The position numbers and the translations under genes are program-made. Of a stretch of DNA of 64,000 nt, positions 55,845-64,000 are shown in pieces. The DNA is from Sciurus carolinensis. Lineage: Eukaryota; Chordata; Mammalia; Rodentia; Sciuridae. Each line of letters begins with the position of its first letter. Position 1 is the stretch's first letter. Location of the stretch: the NCBI RefSeq assembly GCF_902686445.1, contig NC_062219.1, forward strand, positions 43,055,056-43,119,055. Reading direction: 5' to 3'. The notes beneath the pieces are model-generated. The model was not told the DNA's origin and did not search any database. It was given only the letters and a program-made list of their open reading frames with translations.

Positions 55845-57335
55845 CCTGTATTGACTTATAATGTCCCTGAATATTGCTAGTATATTCCCCTCTTATCCTT
55901 ACAGTAGCCTGCATGTCTTGGAGGAAGTTGATAATGCTGATGTTCCACAAGGAAGCTGCCTCTCTAGGGGTGGTGGCCTTCAGGTGGGGTATATTCCCTG
56001 CTAATGGGCAGAGGTGCCTCCACTTGTTGACCAATGGTCATCCAAAGGGGAACTAGGCTGTGGGCTGAGGCAAGGCCTGCTTGGGCCTGTGTCTCTGGTT
56101 TTACCGTCCCTGTGGGAAAACCTCACCCGGCAGGGAAGACTCACCCGTTGGGTAGGTCTCACTGGTCAGTTCCCCTCGTAGAGGTTCCCCTCAATCTACA
56201 ACTACCGCCTGGGCTGGGCTTTCTTCCTCTGCAACTTTCCCAGAGGCCTGGACCTACCTCCTGGGCTTGGGAGCCTCACCCTTCACAGACGAGTCTCCTT
56301 AGGCTGCCTCTCCTCAGAGAATCTGCCCACAGTCCTGGAAACTTCACTCTGCCCCTAGTCATGTCTCTGTGTGGCTCTTCCCGCAAGAAGCCGCCTATGT
56401 CCTTTGACCCTGGTCTGCACCTAATCGCCTGGCTATGCGGCCCCTCCTCTGAGTCGCCACCTGGAGCCCTGCACAATAGCCCCGAGACCTAGAGACCCAC
56501 CACACCCCTCTTTTTCCGGACAGCCGCCCAGTGTTCCGATGCAGTCACTAGGAGTCCAAGGAACTCACTTCGCGTCTCCTCCTCCCGCCAACTGCCCGTA
56601 GCCCTAGGCAGTCACTCTGAGTCCAAGTGACCCACCCTGTTCCTCCTCCTCGGGGTAGCCCCCCCGGGTGTTCAGGAGAGGTCGCTCGGAGACCAAGCGA
56701 CCCACCACGCTCCTCCTCCAGGCAGGCCACAGGTGTTCAGGAGCGGTCACTCGAGTCCAAAGAACTCACCACTCGCCTCCTCGTCTGGCAACCGCCTGTG
56801 GCTCTGATGCAGTCACTCCTAGACCAAGCGACCTGCCGCGCTTCTCCTCTTCCTCCGGGCAACCCCCCGGTGTTCAGAAGCGGTCACTCTGAGTCCAAAC
56901 AGCTCGCCACAGAGCTCCTTCTCAGGCAGCCTCCTGTAGCTGTGATGCAGTCACTCCTAGACCAAGCGATCCGCCACGTTCCTCCTCTTCCCACGGGCAG
57001 CCCCCGGTGTTCAGAAACGATCGCTCTGAGTCCAAACAGCTCGCCACAGTGGTTGCTCCGAGTTTAAGCTCTGTGTTGAGCCACCTCCTCTACGATGATC
57101 CCAGTGGTCTGTGTTTACCGCTCCAGCGGGGGGAGGGGCGTCTCGCAGAGCAACTCTACCTCACAAAGTTCCCTGCGTTCCTGGGCTACCGTCCCATCCT
57201 GGATGCCTCCCCAACAGGAGAGACTCACCCAGTGGCTTTGAGTTGGTCCCAAGTCTCTCACTATCTCCTCTTTTGAATCCTGCATCCTGGAGCAATATGA
57301 AATGTAGCCGCCCTCTAGTCTGCCATCTTGAAAAA
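55845..57335 (-). promoter_or_regulatory. L1-B 5'UTR, GC-rich internal promoter region
   Basis: It is the same leader type as in L1-A, with the YY1-type CAAGATGGC at 57322-57330, about 5 bases from the L1 start. It is longer than in L1-A because the tandem repeat (about 56470-57070) has about ten units. Activity is inferred only. Confidence 0.75.
56470..57070. repeat. Tandem repeat in L1-B 5'UTR (about 10 units)
   Basis: Anchor motifs (GAGTCCAAG, GAGACCAAG or TAGACCAAGCGA) occur near 56482, 56550, 56617, 56689, 56749, 56820, 56891, 56958, 57027 and 57058. Spacing is mostly 60-72 bp. Alternating unit types between 56815 and 57030 suggest a dimer of about 138 bp was copied. Confidence 0.85.
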
Positions 57336-57965
57336 CTCTCCTATTCGTTCTTTGTTGGATGGTATATTGTATATATGTCGGTTAAGTCTAAATTGTTGAT
57401 TGTGTTATTGAGATCTATGGTTTCTTTATTCATTTTTGTTTGGAAGATCTATTCAGTGGTGAGAGAGGTGTGTTAAAATTGCCTAGTATTATTGTGTTGT
57501 GGTCTATTTGATTTCTGGAATTGAGAAGGTTTTGTTTGACGTACATGGATGAGCCAATGTTCGGGACATAGATATTTATGATTGTTATGTCTTGCTGATT
57601 TATGCTTCCCTTAAGCAGTATGTAATGTCCTTCTTTATCCCTTCTGATTAGTTTAGGCTTGAATTCCCCATTATCTGAAATAAGGATGGATACTCCAGCT
57701 TCTTTGCTGTGTCCGTGTGCATGGTATGTTTTTTCCCATCCTTTAACCTTTAGTCTCTGGGTATCTTTTTCTATGAGGTGAGTCTCTTGCAGGTAGCATA
57801 TTGTTGGATTTTTTTAATCCAATCTGCCAGTCTATGTCTTTTGATTGATGAATTCAGGCCATTAACATTCAGGGTTATTATTGTGATATGATTTGTATTC
57901 CCAGTCATTTGACTCATTTTTGTTTTTTTGACATGATTTGGTTTCTCCTTTATTTGGCTATTCCT

Positions 57966-59013
57966 TTAGGCTAGTTCTTCCCGTTTCTGATTTGCATCGT
58001 TGTTTTTCATCTCTTCCTCATGGAATATTTTGCTGAGAATGTTATGTAATGCCGGCTTTCTTTTTGTAAATTCCTTTTGCTTTTGTTTATCATGGAAGGA
58101 TCTTATTTTCTCATCAAATCTGAAAGTAAGTTTTGCTGGGTATAAGATTCTTGGTTTTCATCCATTTTATTTCAGGGCTTGGTAAATGTTGTTCCAGGCC
58201 ATTCTAGCTTTTAGGATCTGGATTGAAAAATGTACTGATATTATTATTGGTTTCCCCCTGAATGTAATTTGTTTCTTTTCTCTCGCGGCCTTTAAAATTT
58301 TGTCTTTATTTTGTATGTTAGTTATTTTCATAATAATGTTCCTTGGTGTGGGTCTGTTGTAATTTTGTATATTTGGAGTCCTGTAAGCCTCTTGTACTTG
58401 GTTTTCCATTTCATTCTTCATATTTGGGAAATTTTCTGATAGTATTTCATTGAACAGATTGTTCATTCCTTTGGTTTGTTTCTCTAAGCCTTCCTCAATC
58501 CCAATAATTCTTAAATTTGGCCTTTTCATGATATCCCATAATTCTTGTAGATTCTGTTCATGATTTATTACCATCTTCTCTGTTTGGTCAACTTTGTTTT
58601 CAAGATTAAATATTTTTTCTTCAATGTCTGAGGTTCTGCCTTCCAGGTGTTTTATCCTATTGGTTATGCTTTCTATGGAGTTTTTAACTTGGTTTATTGT
58701 TTCCTTCATTTCAAGGATTTCTGTTTGGTTTTTTTTTCAATATCTCTAACTCTTTATTGTAATGATCTCTTGCTTCCTGTATTTGCTCTTTTAACTGTTG
58801 ATTGGTGCGATCATTTAATGCCTGCATTTACTCTTTCATTTCCTCCTTCAATGCCTGCATTTGCTTTTTCATCTCCTCGTTTGCTTCCGTGATCATTTTA
58901 ATTATGTCCATTCTGAACTCCCTTTCTGACATTTCTTCTGCTGTGCTGTCATTGGGTTTTATTGATATAGTATCTAGGTTTGTTTGGGACATATTCTTCC
59001 CTTGTTTTCTCAT
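57966..59013 (-). pseudogene. L1-C ORF1, broken
   Basis: The N-terminal piece 59013-58828 contains a MITEANEEMKKQMQALKEEM coil. The second piece 58709-58167 gives the coil and RNA-binding domain (FNLENKVDQTEKMVINHEQN, YNRPTPRNIIMKI, ITFRGKPIIISVHFS). The C-terminal part follows in another frame down to about 57966. Broken by a stop and frameshifts. Confidence 0.88.
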
Positions 59014-60089
59014 ATTGGTCAGATGTCAGTGGGACTCTGAGATAATGCAAATTTCCTCTATTGACTTATAGTGTCCCTGTGGATTTCCAGTGTATCACCT
59101 CCCAGCCTTCAGTAGCCTGAAGTCTTGTAGGAACTTGATAATGCAGTGCTTCCCAAGAAAGCTGCCCCTAGACCGCTATTGGTTCCAGGGCTTGGAGCTG
59201 GCTCTGTGCGGAAAGGCTCTCACTGGGGGGCCTGCTCTGAGAAGCTGGCCGTGTGGGAGGAGCCTACCGCCGGAGTGAGCAGGGGTACCTGGGGAAGACT
59301 GTAGCTGCCCTGCTCTGCTCTGATAAACTGCCCCTATCCGGGCCTGCTGCCCAGGCCAAGCTTCCCTCCGTGGGGGAGGCTCCCCCTGTTGCTCTGTTTT
59401 AGTCGGAGTCTCTCAATGCCTCCCCTTCTTGAATCCTGGGTTCTGGAGCAATAGTAGATGCGGTCACCCTCTAGTCCGCCATCTTCGATCACCCCGTGGA
59501 AAGAGCCTGCGGCCATAGGGGGCAGGGCCGCCTGCAGAAGTCTCTGGCTTCCCTGCCCTGATCCCAGAGGCTTCCCGCGGGTCGGAACTCTCTGCTGGCT
59601 CGGGGACTTGTGACTGGCTCTGTGTAGAAAGGCTCTCACTGGGCGGTCTACTCTGAGAAGCTATCCTTGAAAGGCACCTCCCGCCAGAGGGAGCTGTGTT
59701 GCGTGGGGCGGTCCCTGGCTGCCCTGTCCTGGTCCCTGAAGCTCCCTGTGGGCTGGAGCTCGCTGCGCTGTCTCCTGGACTTGGAGCTGGTTCTATGCAG
59801 AAAGGCTCTCACTGGGGGGTCTGCCCCGAGAAGCTGGAGAAGCTGGCCATGTGGGAGTAGCCCAGTGCTGGAGGGAGTAAGGCTACCTGGGGAAGACTCT
59901 AGCTGCCCTGCCGTGTTCTGATAAACCGCCCCTATCCAGACCTGCTGCCCAGACCGAGCTTCACCTGGTGGGGGAGACTCACCCCTTGGGTCTATTTTAG
60001 TCCGAGTCTGTCAGTGCCTCCCCTTCTTGAATCCTGGGTTCTTGAGCGACTGGAGATGCAGTCACCCTCTAGTTCGCCATCTTGGATCC
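59014..60089 (-). promoter_or_regulatory. L1-C 5'UTR with internal repeats
   Basis: It is a GC-rich leader different in its body from L1-A/B. A segment starting GGAAAGGCTCTCACTGGG recurs near 59210, 59628 and 59801. A longer segment ending in a GCCATCTTxGATC motif recurs at about 59190-59490 and 59780-60088. The outer end has the YY1-type site (60076-60084); the inner copy (59478-59486) is degenerate. This resembles the monomer-type 5'UTRs of other rodent L1s. Confidence 0.75.
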
Positions 60090-61009
60090 TTCTTTGGATA
60101 TTTAAAAGAAAGTAGAAAACTGTTTGAAAACTGTATAAGAAAGTGGAAATTGTCATTTGTGGTCTTTACTATAGGGGAACCTTGCCATGACATTATGTTG
60201 GGGAAAACCTAACTTTAGAATCTTTAGTTTTACTAGTGTTTTATAGAATTCTATAGAGAAAGCTCTTATAGTTAGCTGCCTGAAGAGTATAAGCCTTTCA
60301 GAAGGAGGCTGAGTGGAAGGGGGATGGATTTCAAGGTTTAGCATACAAATTTTGATTTAATTCTGTAGAGCTTTTCTAGCCTCTTCGGTTTCTTCATCTC
60401 TGCCCAACTCCCAGGAACCATATTGCGCTAGCTGCATGAAGTATGAAAGAGATTGTGGAAGTCAGACTCTTCTTTAAACTTATTTTGAGGCAGTTACACT
60501 ATTTCAATTCCACTTTTTCCAGTCCAGTGATATTTAGTACCACCAATTTCTGATTTTTTTGAGAGGTTTTATTTTATGAAATAAATTGACTTGATTCCAT
60601 CTTTCATTCTGAGGTAAGTTGAGATTTTATGGGTCCTTAGTTACTCATTGTTTTTCTACTTTCCAGGTTCTTATGTCTTCTGAAAAATCCTCAATTTTTA
60701 AATTTTAGTATTTGTGGAGAGAGTGTGTATGTTTCCTTTTAGTGAAATATAATTTTTTTTTAAAATTAGGAAACCAACCTTTCTTTGTCATGAATTTTAA
60801 GATGTTTTTGTTTTCTCTTATTTAATGCAGTGAAGTTTTTTGTTTCTATATAAACATTAATATTCATGTCATCAATTTTTCCCACTCTTTTTCATATGTA
60901 AATTCTTTTTTTAAAGAATGTCTCCTTCACATTTAGGTTAAACCAATAAGTCATAGGATACCACAAAGAATTGCTTCTGTATCTTCATTGTGCACTTAAT
61001 AGAAGATGT

Positions 61010-61240
61010 TTTGATAGTAAGCAAAACACTAGAATCATCTCAAATGTCCAGTAACAAAAGGCTGCTTATTCTATTAGGCTTACAATGTGGAGCACTGAAC
61101 AGCTAGCAAAAAAAAGGAGTTAGCAGTATTCTTGTGAAGTTCTATGTTGTTACTTTAAGGATATATTGTTAAGTGAAGAAAAAATACTGTTTACTGAATG
61201 CTTCCTTTTTTATAATAGAAGAGAATATGAATATAAATTA
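61010..61240 (+). repeat. Old L1 3'UTR fragment, forward
   Basis: A CATCTCAAATGTCCAGTAAC run, then GGATATATTGTTAAGTGAAG is typical of the end of L1M elements. Confidence 0.6.
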
Positions 61241-62847
61241 TTTTTATGTTTTTCAAAAGGGAATTTTGAATGAATAAACTAAAAACTAATGAAAATAGTT
61301 TTAGGAGAAAGGAGAGAATAAAGGGGAGAAGTATGAATGGAGAGAAAGTATATGGGAGTATATATTTATTGTATTTACATTTCCCTGGCATCATTTCTTT
61401 GTTATAGGTAGTAAATGTCCAACAAAATTAAAAACAAGTTACTATTTTTAATAACTACAAAATAAATAGATAAGTTAACTTACTAAACAATAAGTGATAT
61501 ACTCATGCAGAGAGAAAATTCAAGTGATCTAATTTTTATTGAACATTTCTAGTGGGATATATTCTAAGATAAAAAATTCTTCAAAGTAATTGTAACTACA
61601 TTCAGTATATGCTTAGATGTAATATTGATATATTGAAATTATGAATAATTTTAGAAGAAAATAACATTATAAGGAACTAAGATTTTTGACATAAGAGAAA
61701 AAACAGAAAATTGAAGAAACTAAATAAAAATCCTGAATTCTTTATTGAAATAATTATGAACTTGTTTTTTTCCTCTTCAAAGGTTACATTTTCATAGCAT
61801 TGCCACTGAAAAGGTAGAAATTATTGTGGTTTATCTATATATCTCTTTGTTTAAGAAGAGACAGAAATCTTTGAAAAAATAGCTGTTTTTTGGTCTGGGC
61901 CAGAGAATATGCAAGATGATCCTGGGATATCTTTCTATTCTAGAAAGTAAGGAAACTGTCTGAGACCAATTGGGTGGTGTCAGAAATACCTCAGAACTAA
62001 TCAGAAGGGCCCTTTTATTGTCTTCAAAGATGAACAATTTGAGGGTCAAAAAGTGATCAAAATATATCAAGTACATAAAAATCTCATGGATTTAAAAATA
62101 TACTAAATTAAATAAAATCAGGCAGAAAATGGACTTTGTCAGTTATTTGTAAGGCTGCTATGGCACCAACTCATTACTTTGCAAATTGATAAAAAAGATT
62201 TAAGTATTTTTCCAGCCTTTTCTGTACAAATTGTATTTTAGTGTAACAAGTTAGGAAAATTTCTTCATAGAAGTGTTCTTGTTAGTATATGTAAAGGAAA
62301 TGATCTCATTATTAAAAAATACTTGATAATCCCTGATGAACTGGTGGGTCCAGAAAAGGACCATCAATAGCTGCTAAACTCATTAGATGAGAAGTTGATG
62401 GTGAGGCCCCTGACTGGAGGGCTGATACCATCTGACCTTCTGATTTTTAACGTCACAAAAATTGGGACAACCAGATATGTGCTTTGTGAAATAGGAGGCC
62501 CACAGCACCTATGAAACTGTTTTGCCTAAGAGAAAAAAAGTAAAAAAACGAACTTAAATCTAATTGAGCCTTTACATCTATATCACCTTATAGGAAATAT
62601 GGAGAAATAGAAGAAGAAGCAAAGTGACACTGTGATGAAACAATTACCAAAATAAAAATTCTCTAAGCAAGTCATTGACATGGGCAAAAAGAAAAAGGGG
62701 TCCTAAATAACAACAACCTGATGCTCTCTAAAGAACTGGTTGAATTCTAATTTGAGCAAACATCGTAGCTTTAAGACATCAGAAGAATTTTGGCTTAACA
62801 GGATGTTAAAATTTGTAATTACAACCACAGAGTGGGAAGTTATAGAC

Positions 62848-62925
62848 CATGTATGTATAATATGTCAAAATACATTCTACTATTACATATAACTAAAAGG
62901 AACAAATAAAATTTGTTTGTAAAAA
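62848..62925 (+). mobile_element. L1 3'-end fragment, forward
   Basis: AAATACATTCTACTATTACA then AACTAAAAGGAACAAATAAA is the reverse complement of the L1 end seen at 50010-50060. Confidence 0.7.
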
Positions 62926-63204
62926 TTGTAATTATTTTTTTTAGGTGAGGATATTGGCATTTAAAACAAATTAACTGACACTGGGTAACAAGATGATGTC
63001 TGGCATTTATCTTGTAAAGGGTTGGTGGCAAGGAAGGAGGTCAGGTCATAATCAAGGCAGCCAAAATGTTCAGAGCTGTTGAAGTAGGCAGAGTACAAAG
63101 ACATTCAGTTCCCTACTCAATCTATTGCCCAGTGGATTTGTTTTGTTTTTTAAATAGGTTTAAAAAGAAAAGCTAGGAGGAAAAAAAAAGTCTGTTGCTC
63201 TAGA

Positions 63205-63400
63205 GCTAGAGAGCATATGCTACCCTGGTTCCACCTTGTGTCAGATGTGTGACAGTGTACATGTTACTTAATTCCATAAGCTTTACTTGCCTTTATCTGT
63301 AAAAGTTGAATAATATACCTGCTTCTTAAGGATTATAGTAAGAAATAAATACATTTAAAATAGAACAATGCCTGGCACATTATAAGCATTTTTATCTATT
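63205..63400 (+). repeat. MIR ancient SINE
   Basis: The MIR order is clear: GTGTGACAGTGTACATGTTA, GCCTTTATCTGTAAAAGTTG, then ATGCCTGGCACATTATAAGC. Confidence 0.85.
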
Positions 63401-63835
63401 ATTGTTATGTATCTGTTATTCCTAGTAAAAATAACTCAGCTCTTAGGATGGGGAACTAAGTCCCGGTAATGGAATGGGATATGTGTCAACAGTGCTAAGA
63501 ATAAAGAATTTGGTATTATGTTTTCTCTGTAAAGTCAAAAATGCCTTGATATATGGCCAACCCACGTGACATGTACAACCTTTTAAATGTGTAATAATTT
63601 TGTTTCTTTTTTTCCTATCTGGGTAGTCTTTCCTCCATTCCATTGAAGCTGTTCTCATTATTAGACATTTGCACATGGGAGGGAACAGGTGCATTTGACA
63701 TGTAGGAGAAAAGCTGGAGGGTGACTAAAAGAAACTAAGCAAATGAGTTTTTGTGACAAGGCTTGACTTTTTGTTAGTGTTTTATGAAATCAAAATTATA
63801 TGACCTTGGACTCACTTGTAGGTATTACCCTTTAG

Positions 63836-64000
63836 TCCTACAGGTGCTCATATAATTGCCCAGTTTTCGAAGAAACTTCTTGATGAAGATATTTCTATTT
63901 TTTCTGGATCTGAAATGTTGCCTGTGGTTAAAGGAGCTTTTATTTCTGTATGTCGTCAAATATATGGTACATGTGAAGGCTTACAGGTGTTACTACCTTA
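63836..64000 (+). CDS. TBC1D32: TBC1D32 exon E14 (runs off the window)
   Basis: It completes codon 474 and gives 475-528 to the window edge. The acceptor is CCCTTTAG to 63835. A second AG eight bases on (63842-63843) would shift the frame, so the first is used. The product is [20 protein letters not shown], then [20 protein letters not shown] and [10 protein letters not shown]. No donor is seen before the edge, so the exon continues. Confidence 0.95.

Larger units (their letters stand above)
50626..57335 (-). mobile_element. L1-B: full-length-sized L1
   Basis: It has the same order and sequence type as L1-A: 3'UTR 50631-50912, ORF2 about 50913-54700, ORF1 about 54795-55840, 5'UTR about 55845-57335. 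It shares with L1-A the two endonuclease stops and an (ATTT)n run between the ORFs, but has a longer 5'UTR repeat. It is inactive through stops and frameshifts. Confidence 0.93.
50626..60089 (-). mobile_element. Compound L1 (L1-B joined to the 5' part of L1-C) with one target-site duplication
   Basis: A 9.46 kb L1 block is flanked by an exact 15 bp duplication TTCTTTGGATATTTA (50611-50625 and 60090-60104). Reading right to left: L1-C 5'UTR, ORF1 and the start of ORF2 (60089 to about 57336), then directly L1-B 5'UTR, ORF1, ORF2, 3'UTR and an A-rich tail (57335-50626). The 3' part of L1-C is missing. Insertion of L1-B into L1-C, followed by loss of the redundant 3' part through recombination, is the simplest reading. 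Confidence 0.88.
57336..60089 (-). mobile_element. L1-C: 5' part of a second L1
   Basis: It contains the start of ORF2 (about 57336-57900), ORF1 (about 57966-59013) and a 5'UTR (59014-60089). It diverges from L1-A/B in sequence and has codons TGG and GAA where they have stops. It ends on the left inside the endonuclease coding region (TATTCGTTCTTTGTTGGATG), exactly at the L1-B start. Confidence 0.9.
39699..63835 (+). other. Intron E13-E14 (24.1 kb)
   Basis: More than half is L1. From left to right: old L1 pieces (about 40080-40400), full-length-sized L1-A (40408-46852), the rest of the old L1 (46855-48620) with an ID SINE, an old L1 3'UTR-like stretch (48820-49140), a (CA)n run, an L1 3' end (50005-50360), the compound L1-B/L1-C (50626-60089), an old L1 3'UTR (61010-61240), an L1 end (62848-62925) and a MIR (63205-63400). 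Nothing nameable was seen in 39700-40075, 49410-50000, 60110-61000, 61250-62840 or 63410-63820. Confidence 0.75.
1..64000 (+). other. TBC1D32: TBC1D32 gene body (internal part; exons E1-E14 in this window)
   Basis: Fourteen + strand exons join into 528 codons with no stop, and the product reads as vertebrate TBC1D32 (BROMI, broad-minded). Known role: a ciliary protein that works with the kinase CCRK/CDK20 in cilium assembly and in Hedgehog signalling; human variants cause ciliopathy (oral-facial-digital type). Recognition rests on runs such as [38 protein letters not shown] and [19 protein letters not shown]. Exon phases agree at all 13 junctions and every intron is GT-AG. The start codon and first exons lie to the left; the C-terminal TBC (Rab-GAP-like) domain lies to the right. 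No frameshift or stop was seen in the exons, so the gene looks functional. Codon numbers in the exon entries count from E1, not from the true start. Confidence 0.95.

Noticed and set aside
46290..57070. CRISPR-like array (regular repeats with variable spacers) in GC-rich DNA
   Set aside because: Units are contiguous and diverged, lie in an L1 5'UTR, and the sequence is mammalian.

Overview
The window is nuclear DNA from a mammal, most likely a squirrel-family rodent (Sciuridae: squirrel, marmot or ground squirrel). The evidence is the repeat set. There are many tRNA-derived ID-type SINEs (GCTGGGGAT...GGTTCAATCCCCAGCACC core), dimeric B1 plus ID SINEs of the B1-dID kind known from squirrels, a young rodent-type L1 family, and old mammalian MIR, L2, L1M and MaLR relics. 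The only host gene I can support is TBC1D32 (BROMI, protein broad-minded), on the + strand. Fourteen internal coding exons lie between 4500 and the right edge. All junctions are GT-AG, and the 528 codons join in one frame without a stop. The start codon, the first exons and the C-terminal TBC domain lie outside the window.

Layout. 1-4499: upstream intron with a MaLR LTR relic, a 5'-rearranged L1 and ID SINEs. 4500-17183: exons E1-E7, with E4-E7 clustered at 15.9-17.2 kb. 17184-39698: exons E8-E13 separated by AT-rich introns with SINEs, MIR/L2, a hAT-type MITE, two copies of one LTR family in opposite orientation, and at 32.0-35.8 kb a nested pile of old L1, L2 and LTRs. 39699-63835: one 24 kb intron, more than half of it L1. 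It holds a full-length-sized L1 (about 40.4-46.85 kb, here L1-A) and a 9.46 kb compound L1 (50626-60089: complete-length L1-B joined to the 5' part of L1-C). Both are antisense to the gene. Exon E14 begins at 63836 and runs off the window.

TBC1D32 is known to act in cilium assembly and Hedgehog signalling with the kinase CCRK/CDK20. The exons here encode roughly the N-terminal half of a protein of about 1,250 residues. The rest of the window is intron and retroelement.

The most notable material is in the L1s. L1-A and L1-B share the same two nonsense codons in the ORF2 endonuclease region but sit in unrelated flanks. Their GC-rich 5'UTRs carry a roughly 68 bp tandem repeat in different copy number and homologous long antisense reading frames. 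Their 3' regions carry a telomere-like (CCCTAA)n tract. L1-C has a different 5'UTR body but the same terminal YY1-like start module. No complete, plausibly autonomous L1, non-coding RNA gene, CRISPR array or prokaryote-type system was seen. Repeat family names are by eye and boundaries are approximate unless a target-site duplication is given.
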